Shown here one piece after another: positions 1 through 13,600 of a stretch of 64,000 bases of DNA. The position numbers and the translations under genes are program-made. The stretch covers positions 2,728,001-2,792,000 of the forward strand of contig JAJEKV010000064.1 in assembly GCA_021234155.1 (NCBI GenBank), given 5' to 3'. The notes below the pieces were generated by a model, which was not told where the DNA came from, did not search any database, and saw only the letters and a program-made list of their open reading frames with translations. Source of the stretch: Isoetes taiwanensis (Eukaryota; Streptophyta; Lycopodiopsida; Isoetales; Isoetaceae). Each line of letters starts with the position of its first letter. The first letter of the stretch is position 1.

Positions 1-45
1 GCCCTTTCTAGCAACACAAATAAAAGCTCCTGGGTCATAATCTGA

Positions 46-3000
46 AAGAAGTTTGAATAGATAATAATGTCAACTAGGTATATAAGATTCACAATGCACA
101 AGTTATAAATTCACTATAACTATGCAACCATTGTCTTCTCAAAATATGAATTGAAATACTATGATATCATATTGTAGACAATGAAATGAATTCAATATAT
201 GAGTTCGACAGCACGAGCACTGTTCCTTGAACAACTTATTCTGTGTGTATCTCAATTGAAAACTTCTTCTTAATTTATTTTACAAAGGATTGACGCTTAG
301 GCCAGATCCAAACGCTTCGATACCTTCTTGGGTGAATCTCCATGGTTCACGAGGGACTTTCCCCATTTGAATATGGATTTGGCTAAGGCATTGGACCAAG
401 TTAGTCCAACTTTAACTCCAATGAATCTAAATCATATAACCATGTGAACTTATCATTCATGCAAAACCCCATCGACTATTTTATGTAGTTAGATTGTATA
501 AAATAAGCACCAAAGCCATGTTAAAAATCACCATAGTTCATTTAATCTTGTTAATTAGGCATTCTCATTATTCTTAATATAAAAGGTCTACATGTTATCA
601 TCTGTGTTCTTTGTAAAATCACAAACATTGTATGCGACATCAAAACATGCACATGTTAGCTACCAAAGCAGTGTTAAAGGCCACTAATAATCAAAATGCA
701 AAATTACATTAGCCACATGTGTTGTCTTACAAGTGATCAAAGCATGTGAATTTTGCACATACAAATATCATAGTATTCCATCTTAAATCCATTTGTTTAT
801 TAAAAAGAAACCATTAGATGAAACTCTCTACTTTTAATGTTGTAATAGATAACCACCATAAGATGAAACCACTAGTATAAACCTTGATATAGACCTTTAT
901 CATACTTAACAAACCATATTAGAATATGAAACTGTCATGCAAAAACAACATATTAGTCATATTAGTCGTAAAGACCACTATAGTAGGTGGTTTTTTATTC
1001 TCATGGATATGTATCAAAGTCCACTATTATAGTGGTTTTAAGTGGAGCCTTGTGATGTCTATCCGCCCCTACCTCCATCACCTCCTCTTCCTCCCGCATA
1101 GCCAGGTTGTCCAGCTTGGCCATTGTGGCCTCGCAGCCGGTGCACCCTGAGACATTCATTCCATACTCATGCACAAAGAGTTGCCCTTAGTCCACATAAA
1201 ACACTTCAAATCTTCACTCTTTTCCACCAGATCCATTAAACTGCTGTCACATTCCCATCCAGCAGCTCATATTCTTTACCACTGATCACACTTGTCATGC
1301 AGGTTCATCTGCAAATCACTTCCATGTTCATATTCATATCATACTGAAATCTACCACCACCATCTGTCTCTCAATCCATTGCAGGTCCATTGAGCTGCCA
1401 AGCATATCTCCACATTGGCGGTTATTTTTGGAATCCTATTCGATTATCAAGCAAGAAACAAGAGGTGGGGATCAGCACATTTCTTTTAGTTTGGCATAAT
1501 CTTTGCCATGCTATGGCGGCATGGAAGAACAAGACACATTCTCATATTCTCATGCCCACACTTCAATTTGAACACAGATATACAAAGACAATGCATCTTT
1601 GCACATTTTGAGAAGAAGACTTGAAGACCAAAGTGAGGACATTTGACAAAAATCACACAAGCATGCCATGGAAGGAGATTCAAGCAAATATTGAATATTT
1701 GAAGACCCCTTGAAGAGTTCTTGGCATGTGATGCTACTATTTGAGTTCTTGGCATAGCTACATTCCTTGATTTCCATCTTAAGCCTCCCATATCCCTTAT
1801 TATAAAAATTGCCCATGAGACCTCAAATTCTATCCCTACATCTCATTTCCTAAGGCAAATTGGCCTAGAAGATTTTTCTAGTCAAACCTTCTCCTTCACA
1901 TGTTATTCATATCTCACACACTCACCATATCATTATCATTTCGTTAAAGCACAATATCCACTTGACTTGGTCATACATGTGGTCAAAGGTCAAATTCCTC
2001 TCTCTAAAAGTCAAATGAGAGAGGGATTGTAAGATTCCTAAGGGAAGAAATCAAGAGTCAAAATTTGCCTAGAAAATGCAAATTATATACATTGATACTT
2101 AAATTGACCTATGACACCATCCAAAAGGGGCCAAGTCACCATACATGTCATCTCCATTGCCATGTCATATCATACTGCGTGTCACCCATTGAAGTTCCAT
2201 CCTTTGCAAAAATTCTTCAATTTAAAGTGTATAAGTTCATAAGGGTGACATATTATCTTGCCACATCATCACCTACACCTCCACATCATCATTCACATGT
2301 CATACACATCATCTCCACATCATCTCATGTTTTGACTAGAAAAAATATTCTTAGCCAAGTTGTTTGACATCTCATTACCCCTACTTGCCATGTCATCCTC
2401 ACATTGCCAACTCATCATGCCTACATGCCACATCACCATTCTCATACCCCTTCTCAAAGCAAAAATTAAAAGCCTTTTTTGCTAAAAAGATTCCACCATC
2501 ATTGAGAGCATCAAAAGAAATTCCAAAATTAGTTTATTTGGGCCTTCATATATGACTTCTTGGGAAGCGTGCCAAACCATATATTGCAAAATGTTTCCTA
2601 TCTACCCCCAACCCTAGATTCCCCGCCAATCACCCCCACCATGTGGTACACCCGGCGTGTGGGGCGGTTGGAGATACCAAATCCCACATGGGCCTGACAT
2701 GCGGCTTTATTGAGGAGATAAAAATTTCGGGCCTTTTATACCTTGGCTACTTTTCTTCTACGTGCGGGGGTATATCGAGCTTGTTTTCTAAAACCCTAAC
2801 AATTTGTTATGCCAAGATCAGGGTGAAACACGATTCAACCACCAAATCATGACCTAGAGATATCGGATCGGCCCATATTATACCAAGAACCTATCAGATA
2901 AACTAAAAAACCAAAAATGCGGCACGGATTTGCCAAGAACAATACTAAACAGAGGTTTTCAAAACGGGAAATTGTTTTGAGAAGTTTTTTGAGGGCTTTG

Positions 3001-4147
3001 AGGTGAAAGATAGATCGATTACCTTGAAGAGGGATCGGTTCACACATCACGGAGCTTGATTACGCCTTCAAACATGATATTTTGCATGAATTATTGACAA
3101 AATTATGCGGTTTACTTGATTGTATACCTTTTTCATCGTGCCCAAGACTTAGAGATTGGGATTATTATTGTTTACTGTGTGATCATGAGTTAAATGAAAA
3201 TTCGAGCCTTGTTGACAAAATTATGAGTGTCTCATATTGATTTTATGACAGACATCATTCCCATATTATTACTTAGCCTTTGCATCCTACTTCAAAAAGG
3301 GAAAAAAGTAGAAGTATTGCATATAAGCGTCTTTAGTATAAGTTCATGGTATTCATAATGCTTGGTTGAAGTTTAAGTCGACCCACGGGGTCATTGATCT
3401 ACAAATGCAACTCCATATTTATATTACGCTCAAGTAACCTTCATCAGTTCATTGGCATAATCATTGTAGGCATTGATCTTTGCATAGAAAAGCAAAAAAG
3501 TGCATCAAATAGCTAGTTATTCCAAATTTATCTGCTTTGTTTATACTTTTTGTCATAAAAAAAATCAAAATTCAAAAGATATACATCTTTACGCAAAAGG
3601 CGATCTGGAACATTGTGTGCGAGACATTTTAGAAAAGGTTTGAAGCATCGGATCTCAAAAGGAGGCCATCTTTATCGAGTTTGAAAATTTAACTCTGCCG
3701 GGGATATTGACCAAAAATTGACACGGTCGGGATTGCTATTTTGACCCAGCTTGCTCTTATTAAAATCTATCGACTTTTTTTTCAACATCCTTCAAGGTCT
3801 GGCGACTCTAGAATCAAGAATCATAAGTAAAACCCTTTAGTTTGCATTTGGCATGCATTCTTGCAAGGCCGACTTTTTTCTCTTTAGGGAAAATTTGTTC
3901 TTAACCGCCGTTTGAGCATTCTTCTTGGGAATTTTTTCACTTTCAGTGGTTGCCTCAAGCAACTTTGGAGGTTCTAAACCCGAGGTTGAAGGTTTTGCGG
4001 GAACACCTTCAACATACACATAATGCTCTAGATCTTTAAAGCAAGCCATAAGTCCTATTATGTAATATATACCCCACATGCAATCGAGCCAAGCACAACA
4101 TAAAGAGGCAAGCATGTCGAAAAAAAATATATATCGTAGGTACAATG
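46..4147. other. Non-coding part of duplication, no gene recognised
   Basis: AT-rich sequence with short open frames that I read as chance. Frames near 926-1150 and, on the other strand, about 1010-1245 recur in copy B (30130-30354, 30205-30441) but match no family I know. From 2100 to 2450 there are many CATCATC/CACATC-type short repeats. A stretch near 2735-2800 has a TATA-like CTTTTATACC and could be an old LTR promoter. The part from about 3640 to 4040 has an inverted, diverged relative at 28190-28560. Confidence 0.5.
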
Positions 4148-5468
4148 CTACAACTTGGTACGGTCAGCCTTCATAAAGGAGACTTTCATCTCTTTGGCAT
4201 CAAAGGTCATAAGATGATTTTGTTGCATGATATTTCCTATGATACCAAGATTGTCGTCACCAGGCAATATTAGCAAGCACAATTGAGAACCTTCAAATCG
4301 GGCATAATTTTACGGTGAGGGATGAAATGAAGCTCCTTTGAATCGAAAACTCAAGGATGGAATTTTTACATTGGGTAATGCGAAACATCAAAGCATGCTT
4401 TATATTTCGGCGGGATCGATGTAATCATCATTGTTCACGTTAGCGACAAGCGGGAGTGCGGCAAGGCATCAATAAATGCATCTACTCTGGCGTTGAATAC
4501 AAAGAGGGCTTAAGAAAGTGAATCTTTGAATACGAGTCAAAGGCGGTGCCTTCCACTCGGTTGCTCGGCATTAAGATCTAAAGAGGCATTACATCTTGAA
4601 ATCAATGTATTACCAATAGTTATACTTTCAAAATTTGGGAATTTGAATAGAATGTTGGCTGGTCAAGGATAGGAGTGGATTGACTTTTGGCTGTTGAGAA
4701 GGGTAAGTTGCCCCCAAGAAACAAAATGCTATGTGCATCCTGGGAATAATGAGTGAGGCAATAAGAGAACTTTCCATCAAGGAATGGAAGTTGTGAGATG
4801 AGAGAAGTAGGACGAAGATTTAATCCAATCAGGCCACTAGCATTCTTAAAATCTCCTACTAGTTTATGTGCGCACCCGATAATTATCTTGGAAGTTCGAG
4901 TTACACCCGAAGAGGAACTGAGGGTGAGGGCTTCATCGGCATATTCCCCAATGCTGTAAGACCCGTCTACATACTGATACTTATATACGCAAGAGTTACG
5001 AGACATATTGTAATATTTTTCGTCATTGGTAGGACAAGAGGAGCTTGCGAAAGATTGACAAGCATGGGAATTGCAAGAGATAGGGAAAAGGAAGTCGACT
5101 GAGAAGGATTTAACATAGAGGGAGGGCACTGACTACAGTGTTTATGTTTATTGTTGCAATGCACCCAGACCAGTTCACTTGCCGAATCGATGATTGTCGT
5201 GAAGTTTATAGGCGGAGTACCCAACTGCAACACCGTGAAATAATCAACTGAACCGCTATAAACTTTGCTTTGATATATATCATGTGGCCGCTTTGCTCTA
5301 GTCATCAGGGCTTTCCATCTCTCGTTGCTCCTTATGGCTCCAAGGGCTAGCTTCTCAGGTATGGATTTACCGGCATCCACATGATGCAATATTAGTCTAT
5401 ATACATCGGCTTTTGCTACTTGTCCAATCGTTATTAATAAAAGTAGGATCAAAACCACATATGCCCAT
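4148..5468 (-). pseudogene. Nepenthesin-type aspartic protease, copy A (frameshifted)
   Basis: Plant A1-family aspartic protease, normally secreted or vacuolar, in a single exon of about 440 codons. The start is the ATG at 5466-5468, as in copies B and C. A short deletion (GGATCC to GGATC type) breaks the frame within the first ten codons, and a second break near 5100 splits the N-terminal lobe. Later frames give the flap motif YVDGSYSIGEY, the second active-site region and the C-terminal GIIGNIMQQN motif before the TAG at 4148-4150. Copy B is the better template. Some breaks sit at CAG/CTG positions and may be sequencing artefacts. Confidence 0.85.
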
Positions 5469-5510
5469 GACTCACGCTTGTTGAATTACCACTACGCTAA
5501 TAGTATTCCT

Positions 5511-5519
5511 TATATATAT
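5511..5519 (-). promoter_or_regulatory. TATA box of protease copy A
   Basis: TATATATA-type motif on the minus strand about 45 bp upstream of the protease ATG. It is conserved in all three copies (also 34720-34728 and 48262-48270), which places a start site only about 15 nt before the ATG. Confidence 0.55.
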
Positions 5520-7309
5520 GCTTTTACTATGCCATTGTAGGTAGACCTTTGCCCTTTTAGAGTTACTTTTCATGCCCAAATCCTTTTAAGGCTTTTTCAG
5601 GGCGCGCCTCCCCTAGTATTTAGTATTGTTGCATCCTCTGACCTTCTAGATAGGATTCATGTGCAGGTTTTTTTTGAAGTTATTGGCGATGTATACTTCA
5701 GAAGAATCAGTAGTTTCAAGCTGGTTTTCTGGCCCTGGCATTGCATGTTAAATGACTCTTGGAGCTTCCTCCTAGCTATGATATAATGGAAACGAGCTTG
5801 TACTAGCAATGGCTTTGATGCTTGAAGATCCCAAAGTTGCTTAGCTCCCCATGTCTGCAGGATTTATCAGCAGAAGAACATCCTTTCTTCTTTTTAGGTA
5901 ATGTATTCATACCCTGAATCTAGTAGGATTTCTGTCAACCAGGCTAGAAATGGATTCCAATCCTAAATCTTGTTATTGACCAGTAAAAAAGTGGAGCTAT
6001 TGATTCTATTAAACCTCCAAGATAAGAACAAAGTCTGGAACCACTAGACCATGTAGATGACCTTTGTAGGAAAATAGGGTTATTTGTGCTACCTTGGAAT
6101 TCATCAATTGTCTAGACTGATGTAATTCTGGGGATGTAGAGAGCGAGCATAACTTTTGAGTCAAAAGAGACATAATACTGAACACTTGAAAAATATTTAC
6201 CTTACATGATTCTTCAATTGCCGTCTGGATATTTGTCTGTTTTTTCTCACAGACTTGTGGCAGATTAGAAAAGTTTATAAGACCTCTATCTAGTTTGGTT
6301 TGTGTGTATCTAGTCATGCATGTATTTCTTTTAGTCTCCTAGACTGCAAGGTCTAATGAGATTGTTCTATTTCTATTTCTTACGGGAAGGCTATTGTTTC
6401 TTTGAGACACCTGATGAAAGTATGGAAAGTTAGATGACCTTCCAAAAAAGCTTATTCTGCTTCTCTGCATAATTTTTCATAATTTACGTAGCTACTTTTC
6501 TAAGTTTTCTGGATTATTACTTGGTCCATATTGGCCCTCAAAAGCTGTCTCAAGATTTTCAGTGCTAACCAGATGAGTATTGAACTTCAGATAGCAGAAT
6601 TGTATACTTCCTTAAATGCAAGTACCTAGTAATTTATATCTGGACATGCAATGTCAAGGAGATGGATGCACCCAGTGCAAGTTTTATGCCATTTGATGCA
6701 AGGATTTCTATTCTGCTATGGTTTCTTAGCCCTCTGTTTTTTACGACAATGGACATTTCTGAATACTTATGCAAAAATGGAAAACAATTTATAGTTTACT
6801 CCCAAAATAATGAACATATGGTTTTATGGGTCAGTTGCCTCAATAGTGTCATGTATTCCCTTATTTTGCTATGTAATCATTTGGAACTCTTTCTCAGGCA
6901 TTAAAATGTGTAAGCTTGTTGGAACTTTTTGGGTTGCCCAAAGGGCATGGAGGTGAGGATTGGGGGATATTCGTGGAATGTCCTAAATTGAGACCGAGAT
7001 CGTGGTTGCTTCGGGAATGTGTGAGGATTATATCTTTTCAACAACCAGAATTAAAAAAAAAAAAAGGGGGATGCGAACTTGCAATAGTTCTTGAAACTGA
7101 GTTCAATCAAATATGCTCGGTCTGAGAGTTCACATGCGGTTACTCCATCACATGCAATGTGACCGCTGGAGAGTAAGTAGAAAACCCATATTTAAACTGC
7201 TTATCCTCTTGCTCAGAGCCACTTTAGAGATTTGCATGTTTTATCTCAGTTCTTTCCCTATCATTTTTTTTTATCGTTGTTGTACTAAGGTAATAATACT
7301 GCATCTCAG
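5520..7309. other. Upstream flank of the SPL fragment
   Basis: Repeated nearly unchanged at about 34730-36488 and 48272-50064. No confident coding exon. A TCTCAG acceptor-like site at about 6892-6897 precedes an exon-like stretch. A short frame starting at the ATG near 6949 reads like a first SPL exon (W, N and D rich) but stops early. There is an A-run at 7051-7063. It is probably the 5' part of the SPL-derived gene, but I cannot show it. Confidence 0.4.
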
Positions 7310-7849
7310 GGCATAAGCTTGGGAAAAGGACTTACTTTGAGGATGCTACTTGATCTGGATCTGCCAAGCCTCTTAATGGTCAATATCATTCTGCGTAACT
7401 ACCAAGAAACTGAAGGGGCTCATCTCAGGCAAATCAAGTTCCAGGATGTCAAGTAGAAGGATGCAAAGGCGGATCTGTCGTCTGCCAAAGAATACCGTAG
7501 ATGTCATAAGGTATGTGAAATGCATTTGAAGACTTTGAAGTACATGGTTGCTGGGCAGGAGCAGAGATTTTGCCAACAAGCGCAGCAGGTATTCTTGTCT
7601 TTCTATGACCATCTTTAGACAGTAAATGAATGTCTCAGACTACTTGGTGCCAAACAATATTTAAAAATTATGCAAAGGGGATGGGTTATCTGATTCTGTA
7701 TAAAATGCTTATAGGTTTCATCGGTTATCAGAATTGATGAAGGCAAGCGTAGCTGTCACAGGTGTTTGGCAGGACACAATGAAAGGTGCCCGAAGCACCA
7801 CCTGATGTCCTAACAGCTGTCAGTGCAGCTAACTTTTCTCTTGTTCAAG
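7310..7849 (+). pseudogene. SPL (SBP-box) gene fragment, copy A1
   Basis: Two exons of a SQUAMOSA-promoter-binding-protein-like transcription factor. Exon 1 (about 7310-7588) follows a CTCAG acceptor and encodes a [11 protein letters not shown]-type segment, then the first zinc site of the SBP domain (CQVEGCKADLSSAKEY). It ends in CAGCAG before a GT donor, the conserved SPL intron position after QQCSR. Exon 2 (about 7715-7849) encodes DEGKRSCHRCLAGHNER. Arginines of the family consensus KRSCRRRLAGHNERR have become His and Cys, a base is missing after FHGLSE, and exon 2 soon reaches a stop. It cannot make a working DNA-binding domain. Confidence 0.85.
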
Positions 7850-9160
7850 GTAATTTTGTTGTTTTATATAGATGTGGAAACATTATAAGCATCATATTAG
7901 TAATTTGTTCCTTTCTTTGCAAAATTCTTTACGTTTTCAAATCTCTGATATGATAACATTCCTTGATAACACATGCATCTCTTTTTTGATTTGTCTTTAT
8001 CATATAATGTTTGCAAAACGTGTAGAGTAGTTTGAACAATTTGCTTATTTTGTATATGGCCCTTTATGTTTGATAATGCGCCCAAAGTCAGTCATGAAAG
8101 TAATATACGTCTCTGTTGTATCTTTACCTGGGCTTCTATGACACATTGGATTTGTGTCTCAATATCTGTAATCAATTGTGCATCTGAAAGTAAAAGGTCA
8201 AGTTCTGAAATTGCTATTTGATCCACTCAATAGGAGAGTGTGTGCAGCAAAACACTGGGTGAGGTGAACTATTAGGAGAAGAAATTGTGCTCCATCGTCG
8301 TGCCAATCTTTGTATATGCTATGTAGTCGTATGATCTCAAATACTGCCCAAACATTTTCTCTTTGTAATTCCATGAGATATCCTTTGTCCTGCACATAAT
8401 TTGCAATTCTACTGGCGTAGGATCATTTTACCTTGGAATGGGGGATCCTGGAGGTGTGATCCCAGAGGACAGTATCCCTCGGACGTGTGATCCCGGAGGA
8501 CGGGATCCCACCTGATTGCGCAGTTACTGCGCAGAACTGCGGCCCCTTGCAATGAAAATCGAAGCTTTTTTGCAGTTAGTTTCTCCCTCGATTCTCCACG
8601 AAATCAGAAGAGCATTAGCTAGGAGCCAAGGAGGAATTGCAGCGATCGCCGCGGCTAAACTGCGTAGTCACGCATTAACTGCTCTGCTCTGTTAATGGCG
8701 CGATCCCGGATCTTGTTGACTGCGGGATCCCAGAAGGGGGGGATCTCATGTGGGGAGTCCTGAGGACTGGATCCAATCCAGGGTAAGATTATTCTACTGT
8801 TAACATTTATGTGCACTGGTGCCAATTCACCCCCCCCCAACTGTTTTCAAAATCCAGCTTTTCCAAGCTCATCGGTCGGCGTTTGCTGGAACGATGCGAC
8901 AAGATGTACAATCTCTTAGTAGACATTATAATATTTCATGGGAGATACATAGCTAATAGTTCTACCAGCTTATTGATTGTTAATCTAACATTTGCTAACA
9001 CCCTGGCATGCTGCTGGGGTTTGCTTGGTATAATTAATGATCATGGCAGCGCACACGAGTGGGTTGCATGATATATTCTGTTCACTTGATGATGCTCTTT
9101 TCTTCGTTTAATATTCAACATTTGATGCTTCTGTTGCCCACGAGTTACTCCGGCACCGTA
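7850..9160. other. Intron-like and non-coding flank of SPL copy A1
   Basis: Starts at a GTAATT donor and has no recognisable coding exon. It is shared with copy B. The segment 8271-9165 is missing from the second-module copies (junctions at about 15905 and 52895). Confidence 0.5.
8435..8775. repeat. GATCCC-rich short repeats
   Basis: Irregular repeats built on GGATCCC and GGAGGAC-like words, most dense at 8440-8510 and 8700-8770. Copy B (37730-38125) has the same family with small indels, including about 35 bp present only in B near 37880. Confidence 0.5.
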
Positions 9161-9861
9161 CCTTGGGGCATCTGCTGGAAAGTTTCAGGCAATCACTATC
9201 GTAATAGATTAACATGCACCACTGCATTAAAGTTCCTTTTCAGGAACAAGTATCCTAATACCATTTGACTCTTATATTTATGCAATACAGCGGGTGATCA
9301 GTGTTAAAATTTGACGGTTTTGGAAAGACAGGCAAAATAGTTTTATGTGTGTTGCATGACCCATATATTACCATACAACTATGTTTGCGGTTATTCTATG
9401 TGAAATAACATTTTTCAAAATCTTCTTCTGCCAACATTTTATGTCTGCAGTGAGTAAATGACAAGCTTATCTTATTGGACATTTACAAGGGTTTTGATGA
9501 CTAGAAAATAGGGACAGAAGTGAGCATAAATGAAACCTCTGTTCTCTCCAAGGGCGCCACAAACATAAAACGAAAACAGGCTTGGAGACTTTATTTTGTG
9601 AAATGCCAAAAAAAGTGCGTACAAAATTGAATCTCTGGTGTTACAGAAAACCCAAAAAAACTGCTTAGAAATTCATGAAAAAACTAATACAAGATGTTGG
9701 ACTCTTCCCACGCATCACAACGGCATTGTTTATGCTGGAACCAGTCCTGACAACATATGAAGCAAAGCTGGAAGCTGCATCTGAATAGAGCAATCAACTA
9801 GGAGGGTGTAGTGACCACATATGAAGCAAAACTGGAAGGTGCATCTGAATAGAGCAAGCAA

Positions 9862-10319
9862 CTAGGAGGGTGTAGGAAGTCTTACGGAAGAAAAATACAA
9901 TAAAAAGCAACGCAAGTAAAAAAAAAAACTGCGGTAACGTGGGTTACAACCGACAACAAGCTCAATGAAGTAGCCACATTTGGGACATTGTTTCCAACGT
10001 TGGGCTTTAGAAAGAAGATAAAGCTTTGCACTATCACGGTCCTTGCGGCTTAGATCTTGGTGCCATGGTACTTGGGCATGGCAAAGCAAAGCGGTCTTTT
10101 GCATTCTACGCATTCTAATCTCTACGTGTTTTCCTCCGGTGACACGCTTATAAAACCGAACAATCCTTATAAGGGCAATAATACACCCTTTCCTTCAACG
10201 TAAAAGCAACCTGCTTTGCATTCTGCATTCTGCCGCCTAGTCCAATCATGTTGCGACATGTGGCCTAGTTTCTTTCCCTGAATGCAAGGTTCGACGGCGG
10301 CTCCAGATTTTCCCTCTGT
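9862..10319 (-). pseudogene. RBR (RING-IBR-RING) ubiquitin ligase fragment 1
   Basis: Minus-strand frames resemble the IBR zinc domain of ARIADNE/RBR E3 ligases: a YYCPYKDCSVF-like start near 10190, then QVPWHQDLS and KAQRWKQCPKCGYFIEL toward 9960. Frames are broken in several places. It lacks about 215 bp present in fragment 2, between short direct repeats containing CGT-AA-GCAA. It ends abruptly at 10319, where inverted Copia sequence begins. Confidence 0.75.
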
Positions 10320-12685
10320 TCTCACAAAATACCAGCATGAGCACAAAAAGAATCAAACTCATTATTTTTGAATTCACCACCAGTGTCACTACGGATACTT
10401 TTCAAAGTCTTTTCCTTTTGTAATTCCACCATGACTTTCCATTTGCAAAATGTAGCAAAAACTTCATATTTCTTCTTAAGTGTATAGATAAAACAATAAC
10501 GTGAATAATCATCAATTATCAGTAGGAAATAAATGGCACCACCAAGTGGCCGTGGTAAAGGCCCACAAAGATCCATATGAACCAACTCTAAGATAGATGA
10601 TGCACGAGGAGCAACATGATTAAAAGGGGCTGCCTACAAGGTTTACCAAGTACACATGCTTCACAAAGGCGCTAATACCACTCTTGAATCCATCGAAAAA
10701 CCATCGCAACACCATGTTTTTCATATGCAATATCTTGGAAAAGACGCATGACAAAAACGTCCATGCCACAAATCTCCATCAGAATTTCTTACAGTGAGTG
10801 CATAAATTAGATCATATGTGATCTTATACTCATATAGATTGTGATGACGCATACCAGTACCAAGAATCAAGCCATCTTTCAAAAGATAACAAAAGAGTTC
10901 ATCAAAGTAAATATGAATCCCAACATCAGTTAAGCGAGAAACTGAAAGTAAATGATGATTTAAGGCAGGTACATGTAATACACCACGGAGAAAATGAATC
11001 CCTGAACGAGCTTGTAATGGCAAATCACCAATTCTAAGAATTTGTTGCCGACTATCATCACCCATATAAACATACTTCAAAAACACATAAAAGGATGATA
11101 ATTTCTAAGCAAAGATTTCTCAAATACCATGTGTTGAGTAGAACCTATGCCAACAAAAGTACACAAAATAAATATAAAATCCAAACTCAAATACCAAATA
11201 TAGCTTCATATATTTCAACATTATAGACAATAATTAAGCACACACTTATTTCTTCTTTAATTCCAACAAAAATCTCGAAATAAACATACAAATACCACCA
11301 TCACCACAACAAACTAGTTTTTTTTTTTTTTTTTTTTTTTTAAATCCACACCACCACATCACACCAACACTACTCAATAGTTCTCACTTATTTAGAAGGA
11401 ACATGATGCACACCTGAATCTATCATCATGTTATCAGTACTCCCTAAAACACTTGTATTAGGTGGAACAGAAGGTCCACTAGGCTTGTCCACATCATAAC
11501 GCTCAACATCACGTGACATGCTAACATAATTAGCTTCAGCTGACCCAGCTTCTCATCATCTTGTCTATCATAACATCTTGCAATTCCATGACCAAGCCGA
11601 CCACAATAATCACATGCATAAGGTTGATAACCGCGTGGCCCTCGACCCGTCCATAGCCAACACGACCACTCGACCACCACTACCCGACCACAATCATCAT
11701 AACCACCACCACCACCACCACGACCATACGAATCATATGTTCCTTTGTCATAACCGACCATATCCATGACCACCACCTCCATTATAACCACGAGAAAACC
11801 CGAAACCTTTTCTTTTTGTTGTTTAGTAAATTCAGGAAGAACTTTGTCTCTTTTCGTGTATCGCCACCATAGCAACATCTTTTACAATAGGAGGCGCAAC
11901 AATACGCCGCACATGATCCTCTAAAGATTCTCAAGCAATTTTTCTTATTCATTAAGATGGAAATAATCACCCCAAACTCAGAAGACGAAAAAGTTTCTAA
12001 TAACTGCATAACTAACTCATCTTTTGATATAGGTGCACCAGTTGCAGCTAATTATTCGACAATCTCTTTGAAACGGTCAATATGTTCTCGAGCGATGTCG
12101 GCCGAATCAAACCCGAAGATTTGCTAAACTCCTCTTTAAGAAAAGTACTTCTTGCTTCGTTCTTTTATTATAGACTTGTTCCAAATAATTCCAGACTTCA
12201 CTAGACGTAACAATTGATCAACATCCGCATGGATCGAATCTTTCAATCCATAAACTAATAAACGTCGTGCTGCACGATCTTTGATTTTCCACTGTTCTTC
12301 TTCTTTAAACCACGTATCAAAATCTTTGCCAGAAGTGACCAATTGATCACCCTACACTGGTTGCTTCGGACGCTCCTTTTTACCAATAACAAAATAAAGC
12401 AAATCATCGCTTTCTAATACACACTTTATTTTTCTTTTCCAACCCGGATACCCAGTACCATTAAAAACATAAATCGTCTTTTTCTTGTGAATCGCCTTTC
12501 ACAGATTATTACTGGCTTTGCTCACGATACCATATTGAAACTAAGCAAAAAGTATACAAAAGACAAGAACAAAAGAAGTAATCCCAAAGACTCATCATGT
12601 ATTGTAAGTACATAGAAAAAGGCATGCCTTTAGGCATATCTAAATATAGAAAAGGCATGTCTATACTTGGAAGAGCTAAGTATAG
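10320..12685 (-). mobile_element. Inverted Ty1/Copia fragment (LTR end to integrase)
   Basis: Reverse complement of 16983-19349. Read on the minus strand: LTR tail (12685 down to about 12536), a damaged tRNA-iMet primer site (12532-12520), gag with UBN2-like and CCHC parts, the protease DSG, an intron-like gap (11413-11145), GAG-pre-integrase and the N-terminal integrase to 10322. It stops at the same in-frame TGA as the other copies. The right edge joins sequence resembling 8975 onward, the left edge joins RBR. No terminal LTR pair or target duplication is visible, so it was probably placed by recombination. Confidence 0.9.
11145..11413 (-). other. Putative intron in Copia protease (inverted copy)
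   Basis: Begins GTGTGC directly after GAT TCA G and ends GCATAG before GT TCT ACT CAA. Removal would join the DSG of the protease to TQHM. This copy keeps the upstream frame (SVLGSTDNMMIDSG) better than the 18265 copy. It contains a T-run of about 23 at 11318-11341 (A-run in the sense strand). Confidence 0.6.
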
Positions 12686-13600
12686 AGTTAATCTAACATT
12701 TGCTAACACCACGGCATCTTTCTTTGGGGTTTGCTTGGTATAATTAATGATCATGGCAGCGCACACGAGTGGGTTGCATGATATATTCTGTTCACTTGAT
12801 GATGCTCTTTTCTTCGTTTAATATTCAACATTTGATGCTTACATTTGCCCACGAGTTACTTGACGGCACCGTACCTTGGGGCATCTCTTTGGAAAGTTTC
12901 GGGCAATCACTATCGTAATAGATTAACATGCACCCTTGCATTAAAGTTCCTTTTCGGGAACAAGTATCCTAATACCATTTGACTCTTATATTTATGCAAT
13001 CTTGTGGTGATCGGTGTTAAAATTTGGCGGTTTTGGAAAGGCAGGGCAAAATAGTTTTATGTGTGTTGCATGACCCATATATTACCATACAACTATGTTT
13101 TGCGGTTATTCTATGTGAAATAACATTTTTCAAAATCTTCTTTACGCCAACATTTTATGTCTGCAAAGTGAGTAAATGACAAGCTTATCTTATTGGACAT
13201 TTACAAGGGTTTTGATGACTAGAAAATAGGGGACGAAGTGAGCATAAATGAAACCTCTGTTCTCTCAAAGGGCCACAAACATGAAACGAAACAGGCTTGG
13301 AGACTTTATTTTGTGAAATGCCAAAAAAAAGTCGCATACAAAATTGAATCTCGGTGTTCTGAGAAAACCCAAAAAAGCGCTTAGAAATTCATGAAAAAAA
13401 CTAATACAAGATGTTGGACTCTTCCCACGCATCACAGCGGCATTGTTTATCTTTGGAACCGATCGACAACATATGAAGCAAAATTTGGAAGCACATCATC
13501 CCGAATAGAGCAATCAACTAGGAGGGTGTAGTGACCACATATGAAGCAAAAGCTGGAAGGTGCATCCGAATAGAGCAAGCAACTAGGAGGGTGTAGGAAG
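12686..13600. repeat. Second copy of 8975-9880
   Basis: Nearly collinear with 8975-9880, with most CAG/CTG words replaced (for example GCTGCTGGGG becomes CTTTCTTTGGGG near 12720). It includes the exon-like piece described at 52893-53595, here broken. Confidence 0.85.

Larger units (their letters stand above)
1..9880. repeat. Segmental duplication, copy A
   Basis: Collinear with 29196-38720 (copy B) at an offset of about 29.2 kb, and from the protease onward with 47897-50945 (copy C). It holds a minus-strand aspartic protease and plus-strand SPL exons. Base 1 matches 29196, so the left edge lies outside the window. A and B differ mostly at CAG/CTG trinucleotides in the first 4.6 kb and are close to identical from about 5.5 to 9.3 kb. 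Introns and both gene orientations are kept, so the copies arose at DNA level and not by retroposition. Confidence 0.95.

Noticed and set aside
926-1150. 74-codon frame identical in copies A and B
   Set aside because: Identity follows from the recent duplication; no motif, and the minus-strand reading is no better supported.
8440-8770. Possible CRISPR-like array in the GATCCC repeats
   Set aside because: Repeats are short, irregular and without uniform spacers, and the DNA is plant nuclear.
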